Assembly: GCF_003363015.1 (NCBI RefSeq)
Contig: NZ_QRAP01000003.1
Location: forward strand, 124,001-188,000
Origin: Enterobacillus tribolii
GTDB lineage: Bacteria > Pseudomonadota > Gammaproteobacteria > Enterobacterales > Enterobacteriaceae
Reading direction: 5' to 3'
Length of the DNA: 64,000 nucleotides
The position numbers were made by a program, and so were the translations under genes. The notes beneath the pieces were generated by a model, which was not told the origin of the DNA, searched no databases, and saw only the letters and a program-made list of their open reading frames with translations. Shown here one piece after another: positions 8,926 through 19,615 of this stretch (positions within the stretch are counted from its first letter, which is position 1; each line of letters starts with the position of its first letter).

Positions 8926-9089
8926 GTGCCGTTCGCCCGGATGACGGACAGGGTAAGCGGTAAAGCGCGGAGGGTAACGTGACGGGGTCTGAGGTTGAAA
9001 CCTGTATCGGGCTTTCTGCCTGAAAGGCTCTTCCCCCGTACGACAACTCAACGAGGGAAGATTATAGCACATCCGGACGTCAGGCAAGC

Positions 9090-10058
9090 TTACTGGGGTG
9101 TAAATCGGCGTAAATGCTGCACCGTTGCCAACCAGGCCGCGCCCCAGCCAATCATCACCGCGATCAGCACCATCAGCAGGCATTCGTCCCAGCCCAGTCC
9201 GGTCAGCGAGAAAGACGTGCCGAACACCGCCGCGACCTTACTGACCACGCCGCTCAGTTGCCAGATCAGCACCTGCGACAGGATCAGCGCCAGCACCGCG
9301 CCGCACAGCCCCAGCATCGCGCCGCCGTTCAGGAAAGGCCGCAGAATGAAGCCATCGGTGGCCCCGATCAGCTTCATGACGTTAATGGTGTCGCGCCGGC
9401 TGAAAATGCTCAGACGCACGCTGTTGCCGATGACCAGGAATACCGCCACCACCATCAGAATCCCGATGATCGCCGCCACCTGCCCGACCAGCCCGGTCAG
9501 CGCCGCCAGGCGGGCGAACCAGCTGTCGTCCATGCGCACTTCGTCAACTCCTTTCACCGCCGCCACCCGGTCACGCAGGGTGTTGAGCGTCTCGCTGCTT
9601 TCAAACGACAGCTTCGGCGTGATAATCGCCACCGCCGGCAGCGGGTTCTCTTCCAGCATGTCCAGCGCGCCGCCGAATCCCGACCAGTTGCGGAATTCGC
9701 CCAGCGCCTCTTCGCGTGACAGGTAATTGACCTTATCCACGCCCTCTTCGCCCTTCAGGGCGTCGATTACCTGAACTGCCGCGGTGTCGTCCAGCGCTTT
9801 ATCCAGATACACCGTCAGTTGCGGCGTCGGGTACCACTGGGTCGCCGCCTGGCTGACGTTTTTCCAGATCAGGTAGCACACGCTCGGCAGAGACAAGGAA
9901 ATCGCGATCACCAGAATCGTAATCAATGTCGCCAGCGGCTGCCGCAGCATGTCCGTCAGGGTATTGGTCCAGGCGTAACGCCACTGTTCACGCCAGCCGC
10001 CCTTGAGCGCCTTCGCTTTGTCCGGGACGCGCCCTTTGGCCGCGGATTTAGTCGCCAT
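9090..10058 (-). CDS. ftsX: Cell division protein FtsX
   Basis: Permease-like subunit of the FtsEX divisome ABC complex, which couples FtsE ATP hydrolysis to activation of septal peptidoglycan hydrolases through its periplasmic loop. It has 322 residues: a cytoplasmic basic N-terminus ([26 protein letters not shown]), one helix at about 45-65, a large periplasmic domain, and three C-terminal helices from about residue 195. Its start overlaps the end of ftsE by 11 bases, indicating translational coupling. It is somewhat shorter than E. coli FtsX (352) at the variable N-terminus. Confidence 0.96.
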   Translation of the reverse strand: MATKSAAKGRVPDKAKALKGGWREQWRYAWTNTLTDMLRQPLATLITILVIAISLSLPSVCYLIWKNVSQAATQWYPTPQLTVYLDKALDDTAAVQVIDALKGEEGVDKVNYLSREEALGEFRNWSGFGGALDMLEENPLPAVAIITPKLSFESSETLNTLRDRVAAVKGVDEVRMDDSWFARLAALTGLVGQVAAIIGILMVVAVFLVIGNSVRLSIFSRRDTINVMKLIGATDGFILRPFLNGGAMLGLCGAVLALILSQVLIWQLSGVVSKVAAVFGTSFSLTGLGWDECLLMVLIAVMIGWGAAWLATVQHLRRFTPQ

Positions 10059-10719
10059 CGTACATTCCTCCGGCCATGCGCCCCTGACTGAGCGTCAGAA
10101 TACGGTAATGACGGCGGGAAATCAGGCCGGTGTCATGCGTTGCCATCAGCACGGTAACCCCCACGCGGTTAAATTCTTCAAACAAGCGCAAAATGCTCTC
10201 CGACAGTTCGTCATCAAGGTTGCCGGTCGGTTCGTCCGCCAGCAGTACCGCCGGTTTATTCACCACGGCGCGGGCAATGCCGACGCGCTGCTGCTCCCCG
10301 CCGGAAAGCTGAATAGGATAACTGCGCGCTTTATCGAGCAGCCCCACCTTATCCAGCGACGCGGACACGCGGCGGCGGATGTCTTCGCTGCTGGCGCCGG
10401 AGATAATCAGCGGCATCGCCACGTTGTCGTACACCGAGCGATCCATCAGCAGGTGGTGATCCTGGAAAATCATCCCCACCTGACGGCGCAAAAACGGAAC
10501 TTCACTGTTCTTCAGGCGGCTGATGTCATGGCCGTTAAACCAGACATGGCCGGCGCTGGGGCGCTCAATGCCGCAAATCAGTTTCATCAGCGTACTTTTC
10601 CCCGCGCCGGAATGGCCGGTTAAAAACGCCATTTCACCGGCGCGCAGATGAAAATCGACGCCCTGTAACGCCTGGCGCCCCCCCAGATACGCTTTACTCA
10701 CCTGTTCGAAGCGAATCAT
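10048..10719 (-). CDS. ftsE: Cell division ATP-binding protein FtsE
   Basis: ABC ATPase of 223 residues that pairs with FtsX. Walker [10 protein letters not shown] at 35-43, signature [16 protein letters not shown], Walker [13 protein letters not shown] and the switch histidine in MATHDTG are all intact. It starts 6 bases after the ftsY stop codon and overlaps ftsX by 11 bases, giving the conserved ftsY-ftsE-ftsX operon. Confidence 0.98.
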   Translation of the reverse strand: MIRFEQVSKAYLGGRQALQGVDFHLRAGEMAFLTGHSGAGKSTLMKLICGIERPSAGHVWFNGHDISRLKNSEVPFLRRQVGMIFQDHHLLMDRSVYDNVAMPLIISGASSEDIRRRVSASLDKVGLLDKARSYPIQLSGGEQQRVGIARAVVNKPAVLLADEPTGNLDDELSESILRLFEEFNRVGVTVLMATHDTGLISRRHYRILTLSQGRMAGGMYDGD

Positions 10720-10725
10720 CCGTTT

Positions 10726-12144
10726 TTAATCCTCGCGGGCAAAAAGTGCCTCAATGAAATCGTCGGCCTTAAACGGCCGTAAATCTTCAATACCTTCGCC
10801 GACCCCGATATAGCGGATCGGAACGCCGAACTGATCGGCCACGGAGAAAATCACGCCCCCTTTGGCCGTGCCGTCCAGCTTGGTCAGCGTAATACCGGTC
10901 AGGCCGACCGCCTCGTTAAACAGTTTGACCTGACTTACCGCATTTTGTCCGGTGCTGGCATCGATTGTCAGCATAACCTCATGAGGTGCATCTTCGTCCA
11001 GTTTTTTCATCACGCGGACGATTTTCTTCAGCTCTTCCATCAGGTGGGATTTGTTTTGCAGGCGTCCGGCGGTGTCGGCAAGCAATACGTCCACGCCGCG
11101 CGCCTTCGCCGCCTGAAGGGCGTCAAAAATCACCGAGGCGGAATCCGCGCCGGTGTGCTGGGCAATCACCGGAATATTATTGCGCTGGCCCCAAACCTGG
11201 AGCTGCTCCACCGCCGCGGCGCGGAACGTATCGCCCGCCGCCAGCATCACCGACTTGCCTTCCGCCTGGAACTGGCGCGCCAGTTTGCCGATGGTGGTGG
11301 TTTTCCCCACACCGTTAACCCCGACCATCAGGATCACGAAAGGTGAGTGTGTACTTACATCCAGCGGCTGATCCACCTTGCTGAGGATCTCGCCCATCTC
11401 CTCCTTCAGCTTGCCGTACAGCGCCTCGGCGTCTTTCAGCTCTTTGCGGCTGGCGTGCCCGGTCAGGGAAGCGATGATGCGGCGGGTGGTGTCCACGCCC
11501 ACGTCCGCCACCAGCAGTTGTTCTTCCAGCTCTTCAAACAGATCGTCATCAATCTTTTTGCCGCGGAACAGGCCGATAAAGCCGGAACCCAGGTTCTGTT
11601 TGGTTTTCAGCAACCCGCGTTTGAGGCGGGTAAAGAAGCTTTCCCGCGCCGGTTTTTCCTGCTCCTGCGTTACCGGCTCCCGGACATCTTCCTCCGCGAT
11701 TTCTTCCGTCACGATCTCTTCAATCGCGTCTTCGTCTATCGGCGGCTCTGCGTCGCCCGGTTCTTCATATACCAGCGCAGCCTCATCCGGCGCTTCCACG
11801 ACCTGAGCAACGTCTTCCGCCACCGGTCCGGCAACAGAAGGGGCTTCATGCGGCATCTCAGGCTCAGACCCGGCATGTACGGGATGATGCTCGGCCTGCG
11901 GCAGGTTCTCCGCCGCATGTTCCGGCAGGGAACCGGCATCCCACTCGCCGGGAGTTTCGGGCTGCGCCGCCGCCGGGGATTCCCGCTCGGGCAGTTTGTC
12001 ATCCAGGTGTTCAGCCGGCGATGCGTCATGCGCTACCGTCTCCTGCTCCGGTGCGGTTTGTCCGGCGATATCATCCGCCTGCGGCTCTTCCTGACGTCCG
12101 AACCCCAACCAGGAGAAAAAACCTTTTTTCTTATCTTTTGACAT
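10726..12144 (-). CDS. ftsY: Signal recognition particle receptor FtsY
   Basis: SRP receptor GTPase that docks ribosome-SRP complexes at the membrane. It has 472 residues: a short basic start (MSKDKKKGFFSWLGFG), a long acidic A-domain rich in Glu/Pro/Ala (about 15-170), then the NG domain with FTRLKRGLLKTKQNLGSGF, G1 GVNGVGKTTTIGKLA, DTAGRLQNK and TKLDGTAKGG. The ATG at 12144 gives the family N-terminus; an in-frame start 29 codons earlier yields unconserved basic sequence. First gene of ftsYEX, divergent from rsmD. Confidence 0.96.
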   Translation of the reverse strand: MSKDKKKGFFSWLGFGRQEEPQADDIAGQTAPEQETVAHDASPAEHLDDKLPERESPAAAQPETPGEWDAGSLPEHAAENLPQAEHHPVHAGSEPEMPHEAPSVAGPVAEDVAQVVEAPDEAALVYEEPGDAEPPIDEDAIEEIVTEEIAEEDVREPVTQEQEKPARESFFTRLKRGLLKTKQNLGSGFIGLFRGKKIDDDLFEELEEQLLVADVGVDTTRRIIASLTGHASRKELKDAEALYGKLKEEMGEILSKVDQPLDVSTHSPFVILMVGVNGVGKTTTIGKLARQFQAEGKSVMLAAGDTFRAAAVEQLQVWGQRNNIPVIAQHTGADSASVIFDALQAAKARGVDVLLADTAGRLQNKSHLMEELKKIVRVMKKLDEDAPHEVMLTIDASTGQNAVSQVKLFNEAVGLTGITLTKLDGTAKGGVIFSVADQFGVPIRYIGVGEGIEDLRPFKADDFIEALFARED

Positions 12145-12412
12145 GTTACGACCGATCTCCCGCCCCTGATAAGGGCCTTGCCGCCGACCGTCCGGTTTTC
12201 CGCGACCGGAGCGGAGGCTAACGAAATTCAATACGGATGATTTAAACTTTCAGTTTATCACTTAACATCTTATCGTTATCACAACGCGCACACAAAAGGG
12301 TTTCAAGTGGTAATTCTGTGCGGAAACGGGTACCTTGCAGGCAACGCGGGGGAATGTGCGCACGTATCCCCCTCTCATCCGTTTCTGGTTCATTTCATTC
12401 ATCACAAAATTC

Positions 12413-13027
12413 ATGGCCAAAAAACCGTCTTCATCATCCAGACCCGCCGGACAGATCCGCATTATCGGCGGCCAGTGGCGCGGCAGAAAATTGCCGGTGC
12501 CCGACAGCCCGGGCCTGCGCCCGACCACCGACCGGGTGCGCGAAACCCTGTTTAACTGGCTGGCGCCGGTGCTGCACGACGCCCGTTGCCTCGACTGCTT
12601 CGCCGGCAGCGGCGCGCTGGGGATGGAGGCGCTGTCCCGCTACGCCAGCCACGTCACGCTGCTGGAGGCGGACCGCCAGGTCTGTAATCAGCTAAAACAG
12701 AATGCGGCGCTGCTGAAAGCGGAACAGGCGGAGATAGTGAACACTAACTCACTTAATTGGTTGGCCCAGCCGGGCACCGCCTACGACGTGGTGTTCATTG
12801 ACCCGCCGTTTCGCCGCGATCTGTTAAACCAAACGCTGGCGTTACTGGAAGAATACGGCTGGCTGGCCGATGAAGCCTGGATCTACGTGGAAGCGGAGTC
12901 GGAGAACGGCGCGGTACAGGTTCCCGCCAACTGGCGGCTGCACCGCGAGAAAGTCGCCGGACAGGTCGCTTACCGCCTCTATACCCGCACGAAACCCCAG
13001 CAAACAGGAGACGAACATGTGGATTAA
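12413..13027 (+). CDS. rsmD: 16S rRNA (guanine(966)-N2)-methyltransferase RsmD
   Basis: SAM-dependent methyltransferase modifying G966 of 16S rRNA. It has 204 residues; GQIRIIGGQWRGRKLPVPDS and RPTTDRVRETLFNWL are the family N-terminus, DCFAGSGALGMEAL the SAM-binding motif and IDPPF the catalytic motif IV. I use the ATG at 12413 (MAKKPSSSS) because it fits E. coli RsmD length; earlier in-frame codons add unrelated sequence. Its last 11 bases overlap the next gene. Confidence 0.95.
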   Translation: MAKKPSSSSRPAGQIRIIGGQWRGRKLPVPDSPGLRPTTDRVRETLFNWLAPVLHDARCLDCFAGSGALGMEALSRYASHVTLLEADRQVCNQLKQNAALLKAEQAEIVNTNSLNWLAQPGTAYDVVFIDPPFRRDLLNQTLALLEEYGWLADEAWIYVEAESENGAVQVPANWRLHREKVAGQVAYRLYTRTKPQQTGDEHVD

Positions 13028-13298
13028 TCTGGGCCGCCTGATCATGCTGTGCGTCTGGGCATTTATGGCGCTGAACCTGATTCAGCCCTTTCCGCGTCCG
13101 CTGAATATTTTCATCAACGTGGCGCTGATCTTCATGGTGCTGATGCACGGCCTGCAGGTCACCATGCTGAAAAGCACCCTGAAGAAAGATCATCCGAAAA
13201 TCAGCAGGATGCAGGAGCTGCGCTTCTTTCTGTTCGGCGTGTTCGAGCTGCTGGACTGGCAGAAAAAGCAGGATGCGCAGAAGAAAGAAGGTAAGTAA
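13017..13298 (+). CDS. yhhL: DUF1145 inner-membrane protein YhhL
   Basis: Small membrane protein of 93 residues, function unknown. Two hydrophobic helices are visible at about 5-23 and 33-50, then a basic tail with KKDHPKISRMQELRFFLFGVFELLDW. It starts inside rsmD with a good AGGAG site, so the two are translationally coupled, as in E. coli where yhhL follows rsmD. Confidence 0.88.
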   Translation: MWINLGRLIMLCVWAFMALNLIQPFPRPLNIFINVALIFMVLMHGLQVTMLKSTLKKDHPKISRMQELRFFLFGVFELLDWQKKQDAQKKEGK

Positions 13299-13661
13299 TC
13301 ACTTCGCCGCATCGGGGCGAAAATCAACAAAACGCGTTCCCTGCACGCTTAATTCGCCCCGCATCCCTTTGTCCATGTCGTGATAGGTTTTCTCCGGCAG
13401 GGCAAACATCATTTCAGCACCGCCGCTGAGCGGGCGGAAATAGACCTCATAACGCATCTCTTCGGCGGCGATCACCTCACGCTGGCGCGAACGACGGTTC
13501 GGGGCGGGAAACTCGCGTTTGGCGCTGACTTCCGCCTGCAGCGTGCGCACCGGCGAGGCGTCGTTTACCGCGTCCTGACGGCGTTTCTGCATATAACGCT
13601 GGGTTGCCAGCACGGCGATGATCACCACCACCACGGCGAAGATTAACGGCGGCTTGCTCAT
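13299..13661 (-). CDS. yhhM: DUF2500 membrane-anchored protein YhhM
   Basis: 120-residue protein of unknown function with one N-terminal transmembrane segment (about residues 5-20, LIFAVVVVIIAVLA) and a predicted soluble domain containing EMRYEVYFRPLSGG and MRGELSVQGTRFVDFRP. It is encoded convergently to yhhL with touching ends, and its ATG overlaps the stop of the upstream DUF1820 gene by one base. Confidence 0.85.
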   Translation of the reverse strand: MSKPPLIFAVVVVIIAVLATQRYMQKRRQDAVNDASPVRTLQAEVSAKREFPAPNRRSRQREVIAAEEMRYEVYFRPLSGGAEMMFALPEKTYHDMDKGMRGELSVQGTRFVDFRPDAAK

Positions 13662-13981
13662 TACGGCTTTTTCCCCGGCAGGTAGGGGAACACCGCGACG
13701 TTATCGCCCAGTTCGGAAATGCGCGCGCTGCCGCGTTCTGTCACGGCGTCCACGCGGATAACCGCATGCATGGGAATGTAACTGCGGGTCACGCCGGCGA
13801 ATTCGCTTTTCAGCTTCTCTTCTGAAGGATCCACCAGCACCGTCGTCTGACTGTCAAAGACAAAGTCTGCGATCTCAATAAAACCGAATAGCGCGCTCTG
13901 TACGATCTCACGCACATACAACTGGTAGTTTTTACCGTTGTTCATGAATTGGATGCGATATAAAGGCTGCTGACCAGACAT
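13661..13981 (-). CDS. DUF1820 family protein
   Basis: 106-residue soluble protein of unknown function. The recognisable family pattern is LYRIQFMNNGKNYQLYVREI, FGFIEIADFVF, VDPSEEKLKSEFAGV and YIPMHAVIRVDAV. It is translationally coupled to yhhM. This gene is not part of the E. coli rsmD-yhhLMN neighbourhood, so the pairing with yhhM is worth noting; I infer no function from it. Confidence 0.82.
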   Translation of the reverse strand: MSGQQPLYRIQFMNNGKNYQLYVREIVQSALFGFIEIADFVFDSQTTVLVDPSEEKLKSEFAGVTRSYIPMHAVIRVDAVTERGSARISELGDNVAVFPYLPGKKP

Positions 13982-14211
13982 GCTGCTTCCGTCGTTTCGT
14001 GGGTTAAAGATTCCGCGGCTACCATAGCATGAAGGTTGGCGCGACGCATCCGGAAAGGCGTTGCGGGCAGCGGCGTTATTAACCTACACTCGAAGCGTAC
14101 GGGAAGCCCGTGGTTTCGCGGCGCCGGAAGTCGCGGCGGGCACACGGATCGTGATCTTTTCAGCTTGCGGGCGGCTATTTTTGTTGTTTATACGGAACTG
14201 AAGAAGGATAC

Positions 14212-14841
14212 ATGATGAGTTGGCCCTTTCTGGCAGTTTTCTTTTCCGGCTGGCTGTTTATCGATGCCAGCTACCGCGGCCCGCGCTGGCAGCGCTGGGT
14301 GTTTAAACCGGTCACGTTATTGCTTTTGCTGTTGCTGGCCTGGAGCGCCCCCAACCTCGGCGTTAACGGGTATCTGATTTTACTCGGTTTATTGGTCACA
14401 CTGATCGCCGATGCCCTGCTGTTATTGCCCGCTGAACGTTTTCTCTATGCCATCGGCGCATTTTTCCTCTCTCACCTGCTTTATACCATCAGTTTTGCCA
14501 GCACCATCGCGCTGGTGTTTTACTGGCCGATGCTGTTGGTGCTGATCGTGATTGGGGCGGTACTGCTCGCCGTTATCTGGACCCGGCTGGAGGAGGTTCG
14601 CTGGCCGGTGGCGACCTACGTCGTTATGACGTTGCTGATGGTGTGGATGGCGGGTGACCAATACTTCGCACGCGGCACTCAGGCTGGGTTCTCCCAGCTC
14701 GTCGGCGCGTTATTGCTGTTGCTGTCGAATATCGTCTGGCTTATCAGCCGCTACCGGTTCTCCTTCCGCGCCGCCGATGCGATTGTCGCCGCCGGTTATT
14801 TTGTCGGCCATTTCCTGATCGTGCGTTCGCTGTACCTGTAA
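14212..14841 (+). CDS. yhhN: Lysoplasmalogenase-family membrane protein YhhN
   Basis: Integral membrane protein of the TMEM86/YhhN family, 209 residues and about eight helices. The animal homologue hydrolyses the vinyl-ether bond of lysoplasmalogens; the bacterial role is not established. Blocks [53 protein letters not shown] and [14 protein letters not shown] match E. coli YhhN. Two adjacent ATG codons (14212, 14215) follow AAGGA; either could be used. Confidence 0.9.
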   Translation: MMSWPFLAVFFSGWLFIDASYRGPRWQRWVFKPVTLLLLLLLAWSAPNLGVNGYLILLGLLVTLIADALLLLPAERFLYAIGAFFLSHLLYTISFASTIALVFYWPMLLVLIVIGAVLLAVIWTRLEEVRWPVATYVVMTLLMVWMAGDQYFARGTQAGFSQLVGALLLLLSNIVWLISRYRFSFRAADAIVAAGYFVGHFLIVRSLYL

Positions 14842-14854
14842 GCCGCCGTATCAG

Positions 14855-14883
14855 CCAAAAAAGAAGGGGGCGACAGCCCCCTT
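14855..14883. terminator. Terminator between convergent yhhN and dsdA
   Basis: AAGGGGG (14864-14870) pairs with CCCCCTT (14877-14883). On the minus strand the stem is followed by CTTCTTTTTT, a good intrinsic terminator for dsdXA; on the plus strand it closes yhhN more weakly. Confidence 0.8.
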
Positions 14884-14976
14884 AATCGTTCCTGGATGTT
14901 GGCGCTAAGCGTTTATGTTTATGACGCGATCACGCTCCCCGCTTTTTACTAATCGTGCGCAATGCGGGGTTCGGTA

Positions 14977-16308
14977 TCAGATATCGGCCTGTGCCAGATA
15001 CTTCGTCATTTCCTCTTCCGGCACCATACCGCCGCCGGTCGCCCATACCACGTGCGTCGCGTTCTGCATCTGCCGGTCGGAAATTCCCCGCGCCGCCAGG
15101 TAGTCTGCATCGGTACACACCCGCGCAGGGCCGGGCATCCCCGCCAGCGCGGAAGGCTCCAGCCGGATGCCTTCGTCACGGTTCAGCAATCCGAGCAGGT
15201 CATACATGGTCTGATCGCTCAGGGTGTAGAAGCCGTCCAGCAGACGCTCCATCGCCCGTCCGACGAAACCGGAGGCGCGTCCCACCGCCAGGCCGTCAGC
15301 GGCGGTCAGATTGTCGATTCCGATATCCTGTACCGAAATACCATCATGCAGCCCGGTATACACGCCCAGCAACATGCAGGGAGAGTGAGTCGGCTCGGCG
15401 AAAATGCAGTGAACGTGATCGCCGAAGGCCATCTTCAGCCCGAACGCCACGCCGCCCGGTCCGCCGCCGACGCCGCAGGGCAGGTAGACAAACAGCGGAT
15501 GATCGGCATCCACCGTAATGCCCTGCTGCGCAAACTGCGCCTTCAGCCGCCCGCCGGCCACCGCGTAGCCGAGGAACAGGGTGCGGGAGTTTTCATCATC
15601 AATGAAGAAGCAGTTCGGATCGGACTCCGCCGCCTTACGCCCCTGCTCTACGGCAACGCCGTAATCCTGCTCGTACTCCACCACTTCAACGCCGTTTTCC
15701 CGCAGTTTGCGCTTTTTCCATTCGCGCGCATCGGCGGACATATGCACCGTGACGCGAAAACCAATACGGGCGCTCATGATACCGATAGAAAGTCCCAGGT
15801 TCCCGGTAGATCCCACGGCAATACTGTAACCGCTGAAGAACTGGCGAAACTCCGGCGAGAACAGCTTGCTGTAATCCTCATCCGGCGTGAGCAAGCCCGC
15901 CTCCGTCGCCAGTTTCTCCGCGTGGGTCAGCACCTCATAGATGCCGCCGCGCGCCTTGATGGAGCCGGAAATCGGCAGATGACTGTCTTTCTTCAGCCAC
16001 AGCCTGCCGTTCACCGGCTGGCCGAAGCGCTGCACCAGCGTGTTCCGCATATGCGGAATCTCAACCAGTTCTGATTCAATGATTCCGCCGGTTTTCTGCG
16101 TTTCAGGAAACGCCAGGCACAGGTAAGGCGCAAAGCGTTTCAGGCGCGCTTGCGCGGCAGCAATGTCCTGCGCCGTCAGCCCGACGTACGGCAATCCCTG
16201 TTCCAGCGTGGTGACGCCGGGGTTGAACCAGGCAACCTCCTTCAGGGCAATCATGTCGCTAACCAGCGGGTGGTTATCAATCAGGGTTTGAATTTCTGTC
16301 TTCGTCAT
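14977..16308 (-). CDS. dsdA: D-serine dehydratase (D-serine ammonia-lyase)
   Basis: PLP enzyme converting D-serine to pyruvate and ammonia, 443 residues (E. coli 442). PLP lysine K118 sits in SGSIKARGG; the phosphate-binding glycine loop [11 protein letters not shown] and the tail motif [12 protein letters not shown] are present. It follows dsdX by 19 bases; the pair lies opposite the regulator dsdC. Detoxifies and uses D-serine as carbon and nitrogen source. Confidence 0.97.
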   Translation of the reverse strand: MTKTEIQTLIDNHPLVSDMIALKEVAWFNPGVTTLEQGLPYVGLTAQDIAAAQARLKRFAPYLCLAFPETQKTGGIIESELVEIPHMRNTLVQRFGQPVNGRLWLKKDSHLPISGSIKARGGIYEVLTHAEKLATEAGLLTPDEDYSKLFSPEFRQFFSGYSIAVGSTGNLGLSIGIMSARIGFRVTVHMSADAREWKKRKLRENGVEVVEYEQDYGVAVEQGRKAAESDPNCFFIDDENSRTLFLGYAVAGGRLKAQFAQQGITVDADHPLFVYLPCGVGGGPGGVAFGLKMAFGDHVHCIFAEPTHSPCMLLGVYTGLHDGISVQDIGIDNLTAADGLAVGRASGFVGRAMERLLDGFYTLSDQTMYDLLGLLNRDEGIRLEPSALAGMPGPARVCTDADYLAARGISDRQMQNATHVVWATGGGMVPEEEMTKYLAQADI

Positions 16309-16327
16309 AACGTGTCTCTTTATTCGC

Positions 16328-17665
16328 TTAAACGATGTAAGAAAGCAGGAAGGTGCCGATCAGCGCGATAAGCGAGGCAATGAAGGTTGCCGTCGTATAG
16401 TATTTGAACGTTTCGTTCAGCGTCGCGCCGCAATATTGTTTCACCAGCCAGAACAGCGAGTCGGTCACGATGGTGCAGCCAATCGCGCCGGAACCGATGG
16501 CGATGGTAATGATTTCCGGACTGATGTCGGGATACATCGGCAGCACCGGCGACACAATGGCCGTCGCGCCCATCATCGCTACCGTGGCGGAACCCACCGC
16601 GGCATGCAGAATGATCGCCACCAGCCACGCCAGCAGAATCGGGTGCATGTCCATGTTCGACAGGATCACCGCCAGCGTATCCGCCAGCCCGCTTGCCTTC
16701 AGCACGCCGTTGAATGCGCCGCCCGCGCCGATAATCAGCAGGATGTTGGCGATGGATGAGAAGCAGTCTTCCGTTTTGGTCAGCAGCATGCTCATCCCCA
16801 TATTGCGGCGGATACCCAGCACGTAATAGGCGACGAACGCGGCGATGAACATCGCGGTAATCGGGTTGCCGATGAACTCCAGCAGGGTGTAGAGCGTACT
16901 GCCCTTCGCCATGTTCAGCTCCGCCGCCGTTTTGATCAGCATCAGCACGATCGGCAGCAGGACGGTGAACAGGGTCGCCCCCAGGGAAGGCAGGTCTTCT
17001 TCGCGACGCACTTCCAGCTCTGAAAACTCGGCCGGAACCGGTTTAAACGGCAGGCGATTGCCGAGGAACTTCAGGAACAGCGGCCCGCCGATCAGTGACG
17101 CAAACAAGCCGACCAGCAACCCGTACATGATCACCGCACCAACGTCGGCGCCCAGCTTATTCGTCACATACAGCGCCGCCGGATGCGGAGGAACCACGCA
17201 GTGTACGGCCATCAATGCGGTACACAGCGGGATCGCCAGCTTCAGCAGCGACGTGTTGGTCTTCTTGGCAATCGAGAACGCCAGCGGGATCAGCAGTACG
17301 ACCCCAACTTCCACGAACAGGGTAATCCCGCACACCAGGCCCACCAGCACCATGATGACGTCCGCCGACAGCCAGCGGCAGCGTTGCAGCGTAATACCGA
17401 TGCGCTCCGCCGCGCCGGACACCTCCATCATCTTACCCAGGATGGTGCCCAGGCCGATGACCGCGGCCAGAAAGCCCAGCGTACCGCCGATGCCGCCTTC
17501 GATGGCGTTCACCATCTCCAGCGGGTTCATGCCCATCAGGGAGCCGACGTAAAAGCTCGCCAGCAGCAGGGCCAAAAAGGGGTGAACCTTGAGTTTTACA
17601 ATGGTAAATATTATTAAAATTATGCTGGTTAACAGCGTACCCACAACCCAAATCTGTGAGTCCAT
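16328..17665 (-). CDS. dsdX: D-serine transporter DsdX (GntP family)
   Basis: Inner-membrane proton symporter, 445 residues with about 12-14 hydrophobic helices. Signature stretches [50 protein letters not shown] and [18 protein letters not shown] are those of the gluconate-permease family and match E. coli DsdX. First gene of the dsdXA operon. Confidence 0.94.
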   Translation of the reverse strand: MDSQIWVVGTLLTSIILIIFTIVKLKVHPFLALLLASFYVGSLMGMNPLEMVNAIEGGIGGTLGFLAAVIGLGTILGKMMEVSGAAERIGITLQRCRWLSADVIMVLVGLVCGITLFVEVGVVLLIPLAFSIAKKTNTSLLKLAIPLCTALMAVHCVVPPHPAALYVTNKLGADVGAVIMYGLLVGLFASLIGGPLFLKFLGNRLPFKPVPAEFSELEVRREEDLPSLGATLFTVLLPIVLMLIKTAAELNMAKGSTLYTLLEFIGNPITAMFIAAFVAYYVLGIRRNMGMSMLLTKTEDCFSSIANILLIIGAGGAFNGVLKASGLADTLAVILSNMDMHPILLAWLVAIILHAAVGSATVAMMGATAIVSPVLPMYPDISPEIITIAIGSGAIGCTIVTDSLFWLVKQYCGATLNETFKYYTTATFIASLIALIGTFLLSYIV

Positions 17666-17890
17666 ATTTCACCTCGTCCAATGATGAATTCCATCTTCAT
17701 TGGATAAAAATCTGATCATTCTGACAAACGATAAAAAACGCCCTTCACATGCGCCAGATTGAATCAATGTAGTGATTTAGTTCGAAAAACCGTCTTATTT
17801 CGTGCTTTACATCACCTTAATTCATCTGTAAATCCCATCATGGCCGATTTTCCGTATGATAAAAAAACGATGCGCAAGGGATAAAAAGGT
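17666..17890. promoter_or_regulatory. dsdX / dsdC divergent control region
   Basis: 225 AT-rich bases between the divergent start codons. In E. coli DsdC activates dsdXA from here with CRP. A half-conserved CRP-like element (CGTGC-N6-TCACC) is visible near 17801, but I regard it as weak. Confidence 0.5.
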
Positions 17891-18829
17891 ATGTATACGG
17901 AAAGCAGTTACTTTGCCAGAAACACGCTGTTGAACGGTTATCAGCTCTCCAGGCTGTATACGTTTGAAGTTGCGGCGCGCCACGGTTCATTCGCCCTGGC
18001 TGCGCAAGAGCTGGCCCTCAGCCCCAGCGCAATCAGCCACCGAATCAATCAGTTGGAGGCGGAGCTGGGTATCAAGCTTTTCCTGCGTTCGCACCGCAAG
18101 GTGGAGCTGACGGAGGAGGGAAAACGGGTCTTCTGGGCGCTGAAAACGTCGCTGGATGGCCTGAATCAGGAGATTCTGGAGATCAAAAGTCAGGAGCTTT
18201 CCGGCACGCTGACCGTCTATTCGCGCCCGTCCATCGCGCAATGCTGGCTGGTGCCAAAGCTGGCGGACTTCACCCGGCGCTATCCCGCCATCAGCCTGAA
18301 CATCCTGACCGGCAATGAAAACGTGAACTTTCAGGGCACCGGCATCGATCTGGCGGTCTATTTCGATGATTCCCCGCCGCGCCAGTTAAACTGCGAATAC
18401 CTGATGGACGAAGCCGTGATACCGGTCTGTACCCCGGATTACGCCGCCCGTTTCGGGCTGACCGGAAATCCGGACAACCTGCGGCGCTGTACGCTGCTGC
18501 ACGATCGTCAGGCCTGGAGCTACGACTCCGGCACCGACGAATGGCAGGGCTGGGCACGGAATTTCGGACTGATGCCGGACATCGCCCGCCAGGGGATCGG
18601 CTTCGATCGCGCCGATCTGGCGATCATCGCCGCCACCCACCATCTCGGCGTGGCGATGGGACGTAAACGGTTGGTGAATAAGCGGCTGGAGAAGGGGGAG
18701 TTAGTCACCCCGTTCCCGAAAATGGAGATGCAGTGCGTCCAGCATTACTACGCCGTCACCCTGTCGGCACGGCAATGGCCCAAAGTGGACGCCTTTATCC
18801 ACTGGCTGAAACTCATGGCGGACGAATAA
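17891..18829 (+). CDS. dsdC: LysR-type activator of D-serine catabolism DsdC
   Basis: 312-residue LysR-type regulator. The N-terminal HTH is FEVAARHGSFALAAQELALSPSAISHRINQLEAELGIKLFLR (about residues 24-65), followed by the usual periplasmic-binding-protein-like effector domain; SRPSIAQCWLVPKLADFTRRYP is characteristic. Divergent from dsdXA, which it is expected to activate with D-serine. The gene ends 3 bases before the yiiM stop codon on the other strand. Confidence 0.93.
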   Translation: MYTESSYFARNTLLNGYQLSRLYTFEVAARHGSFALAAQELALSPSAISHRINQLEAELGIKLFLRSHRKVELTEEGKRVFWALKTSLDGLNQEILEIKSQELSGTLTVYSRPSIAQCWLVPKLADFTRRYPAISLNILTGNENVNFQGTGIDLAVYFDDSPPRQLNCEYLMDEAVIPVCTPDYAARFGLTGNPDNLRRCTLLHDRQAWSYDSGTDEWQGWARNFGLMPDIARQGIGFDRADLAIIAATHHLGVAMGRKRLVNKRLEKGELVTPFPKMEMQCVQHYYAVTLSARQWPKVDAFIHWLKLMADE

Positions 18830-18832
18830 ACG

Positions 18833-19504
18833 CTAGGCGCCCAATAAACGCTGGTTCATGTCCTCGATTTTGCCGTTAAGCAGGCGCTGCTGCATGGTTC
18901 TGCTCCAGCTGGCGGAAAGCCCGGCCGCGCTCATCAGGCGGCGGTACTCCCCGGCGTCGAACGGCATCTGAAAGGCAATGGCGATCGCCTCCGCCACGCT
19001 GACGTCGCTGTTGCGCGACGCCAGTTCCAGCCCGTGGTGACGTCCGACCATGCCTTCCGCCACCACGCGGTACAGCCAGCCACAATAGCCGCAGTCCTGC
19101 ATCTGCACGGCGAAGCGCTCGATGCCGGTGTGGTAATTGAGCTTGAAGCAGGGGGAGCGCGGCTGAGTGACCTGAATCAGCGCCTCGCCCCAGCGATAGA
19201 TGTCGCCGATAAACACGCTTTCTTCCGTCATGCCGAGCGTCGACAGGTTTTCGCCCATGGCGGGAGCGCAAAACAGGTCGGCCTGTTGCGGATACTGCCG
19301 CTGCCAGAAGGCGTAATGTTCGCGCGGATAGTGGCACAGGGCGCGGTCCGGGCCGCCGTGATGGCGTTTCTCCGCCTGTTCGTCGCCTTCCAGCCCCAGC
19401 GCGGTCAGCATCACGCTGCCGGATACCTGCCGTTTGGCGATGGCGCTTGGCCTGCTGCCGTCATAGTCGGCAATGGCGCCGATATACACATCCGGTTGTA
19501 ACAT
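18833..19504 (-). CDS. yiiM: MOSC-domain protein YiiM (6-N-hydroxylaminopurine resistance type)
   Basis: MOSC-domain protein of 223 residues, a probable molybdenum-cofactor-dependent reductase component that in E. coli helps detoxify N-hydroxylated base analogues. Family stretches LEGDEQAEKRHHGGPDRALCHYPREHY, GENLSTLGMTEE, the cysteine motif QPRSPCFKLNYHTG (sulfur ligand candidate) and SAAGLSASWSRTMQ are present. Of tandem ATGs at 19507 and 19504 the second has better spacing from GGAGAGG. Confidence 0.9.
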   Translation of the reverse strand: MLQPDVYIGAIADYDGSRPSAIAKRQVSGSVMLTALGLEGDEQAEKRHHGGPDRALCHYPREHYAFWQRQYPQQADLFCAPAMGENLSTLGMTEESVFIGDIYRWGEALIQVTQPRSPCFKLNYHTGIERFAVQMQDCGYCGWLYRVVAEGMVGRHHGLELASRNSDVSVAEAIAIAFQMPFDAGEYRRLMSAAGLSASWSRTMQQRLLNGKIEDMNQRLLGA

Positions 19505-19561
19505 CATAAACCTCTCCCGCACGATGATGGTTTCTGATAATACGCAGTCCTGACGGCCGGA

Positions 19562-19594
19562 GAAAAGAAAAAAGCGCGGGTTTCCCCACGCTTT
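19562..19594 (-). terminator. Intrinsic terminator of sodA
   Basis: AAAGCGTGGG and CCCGCGCTTT (19594-19571, one mismatch) form a stem followed on the minus strand by TTTTTTCTTTT. It lies about 20 bases after the sodA stop. Confidence 0.85.
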
Positions 19595-19615
19595 GTGAAT
19601 AACCGTCCGGCGGAA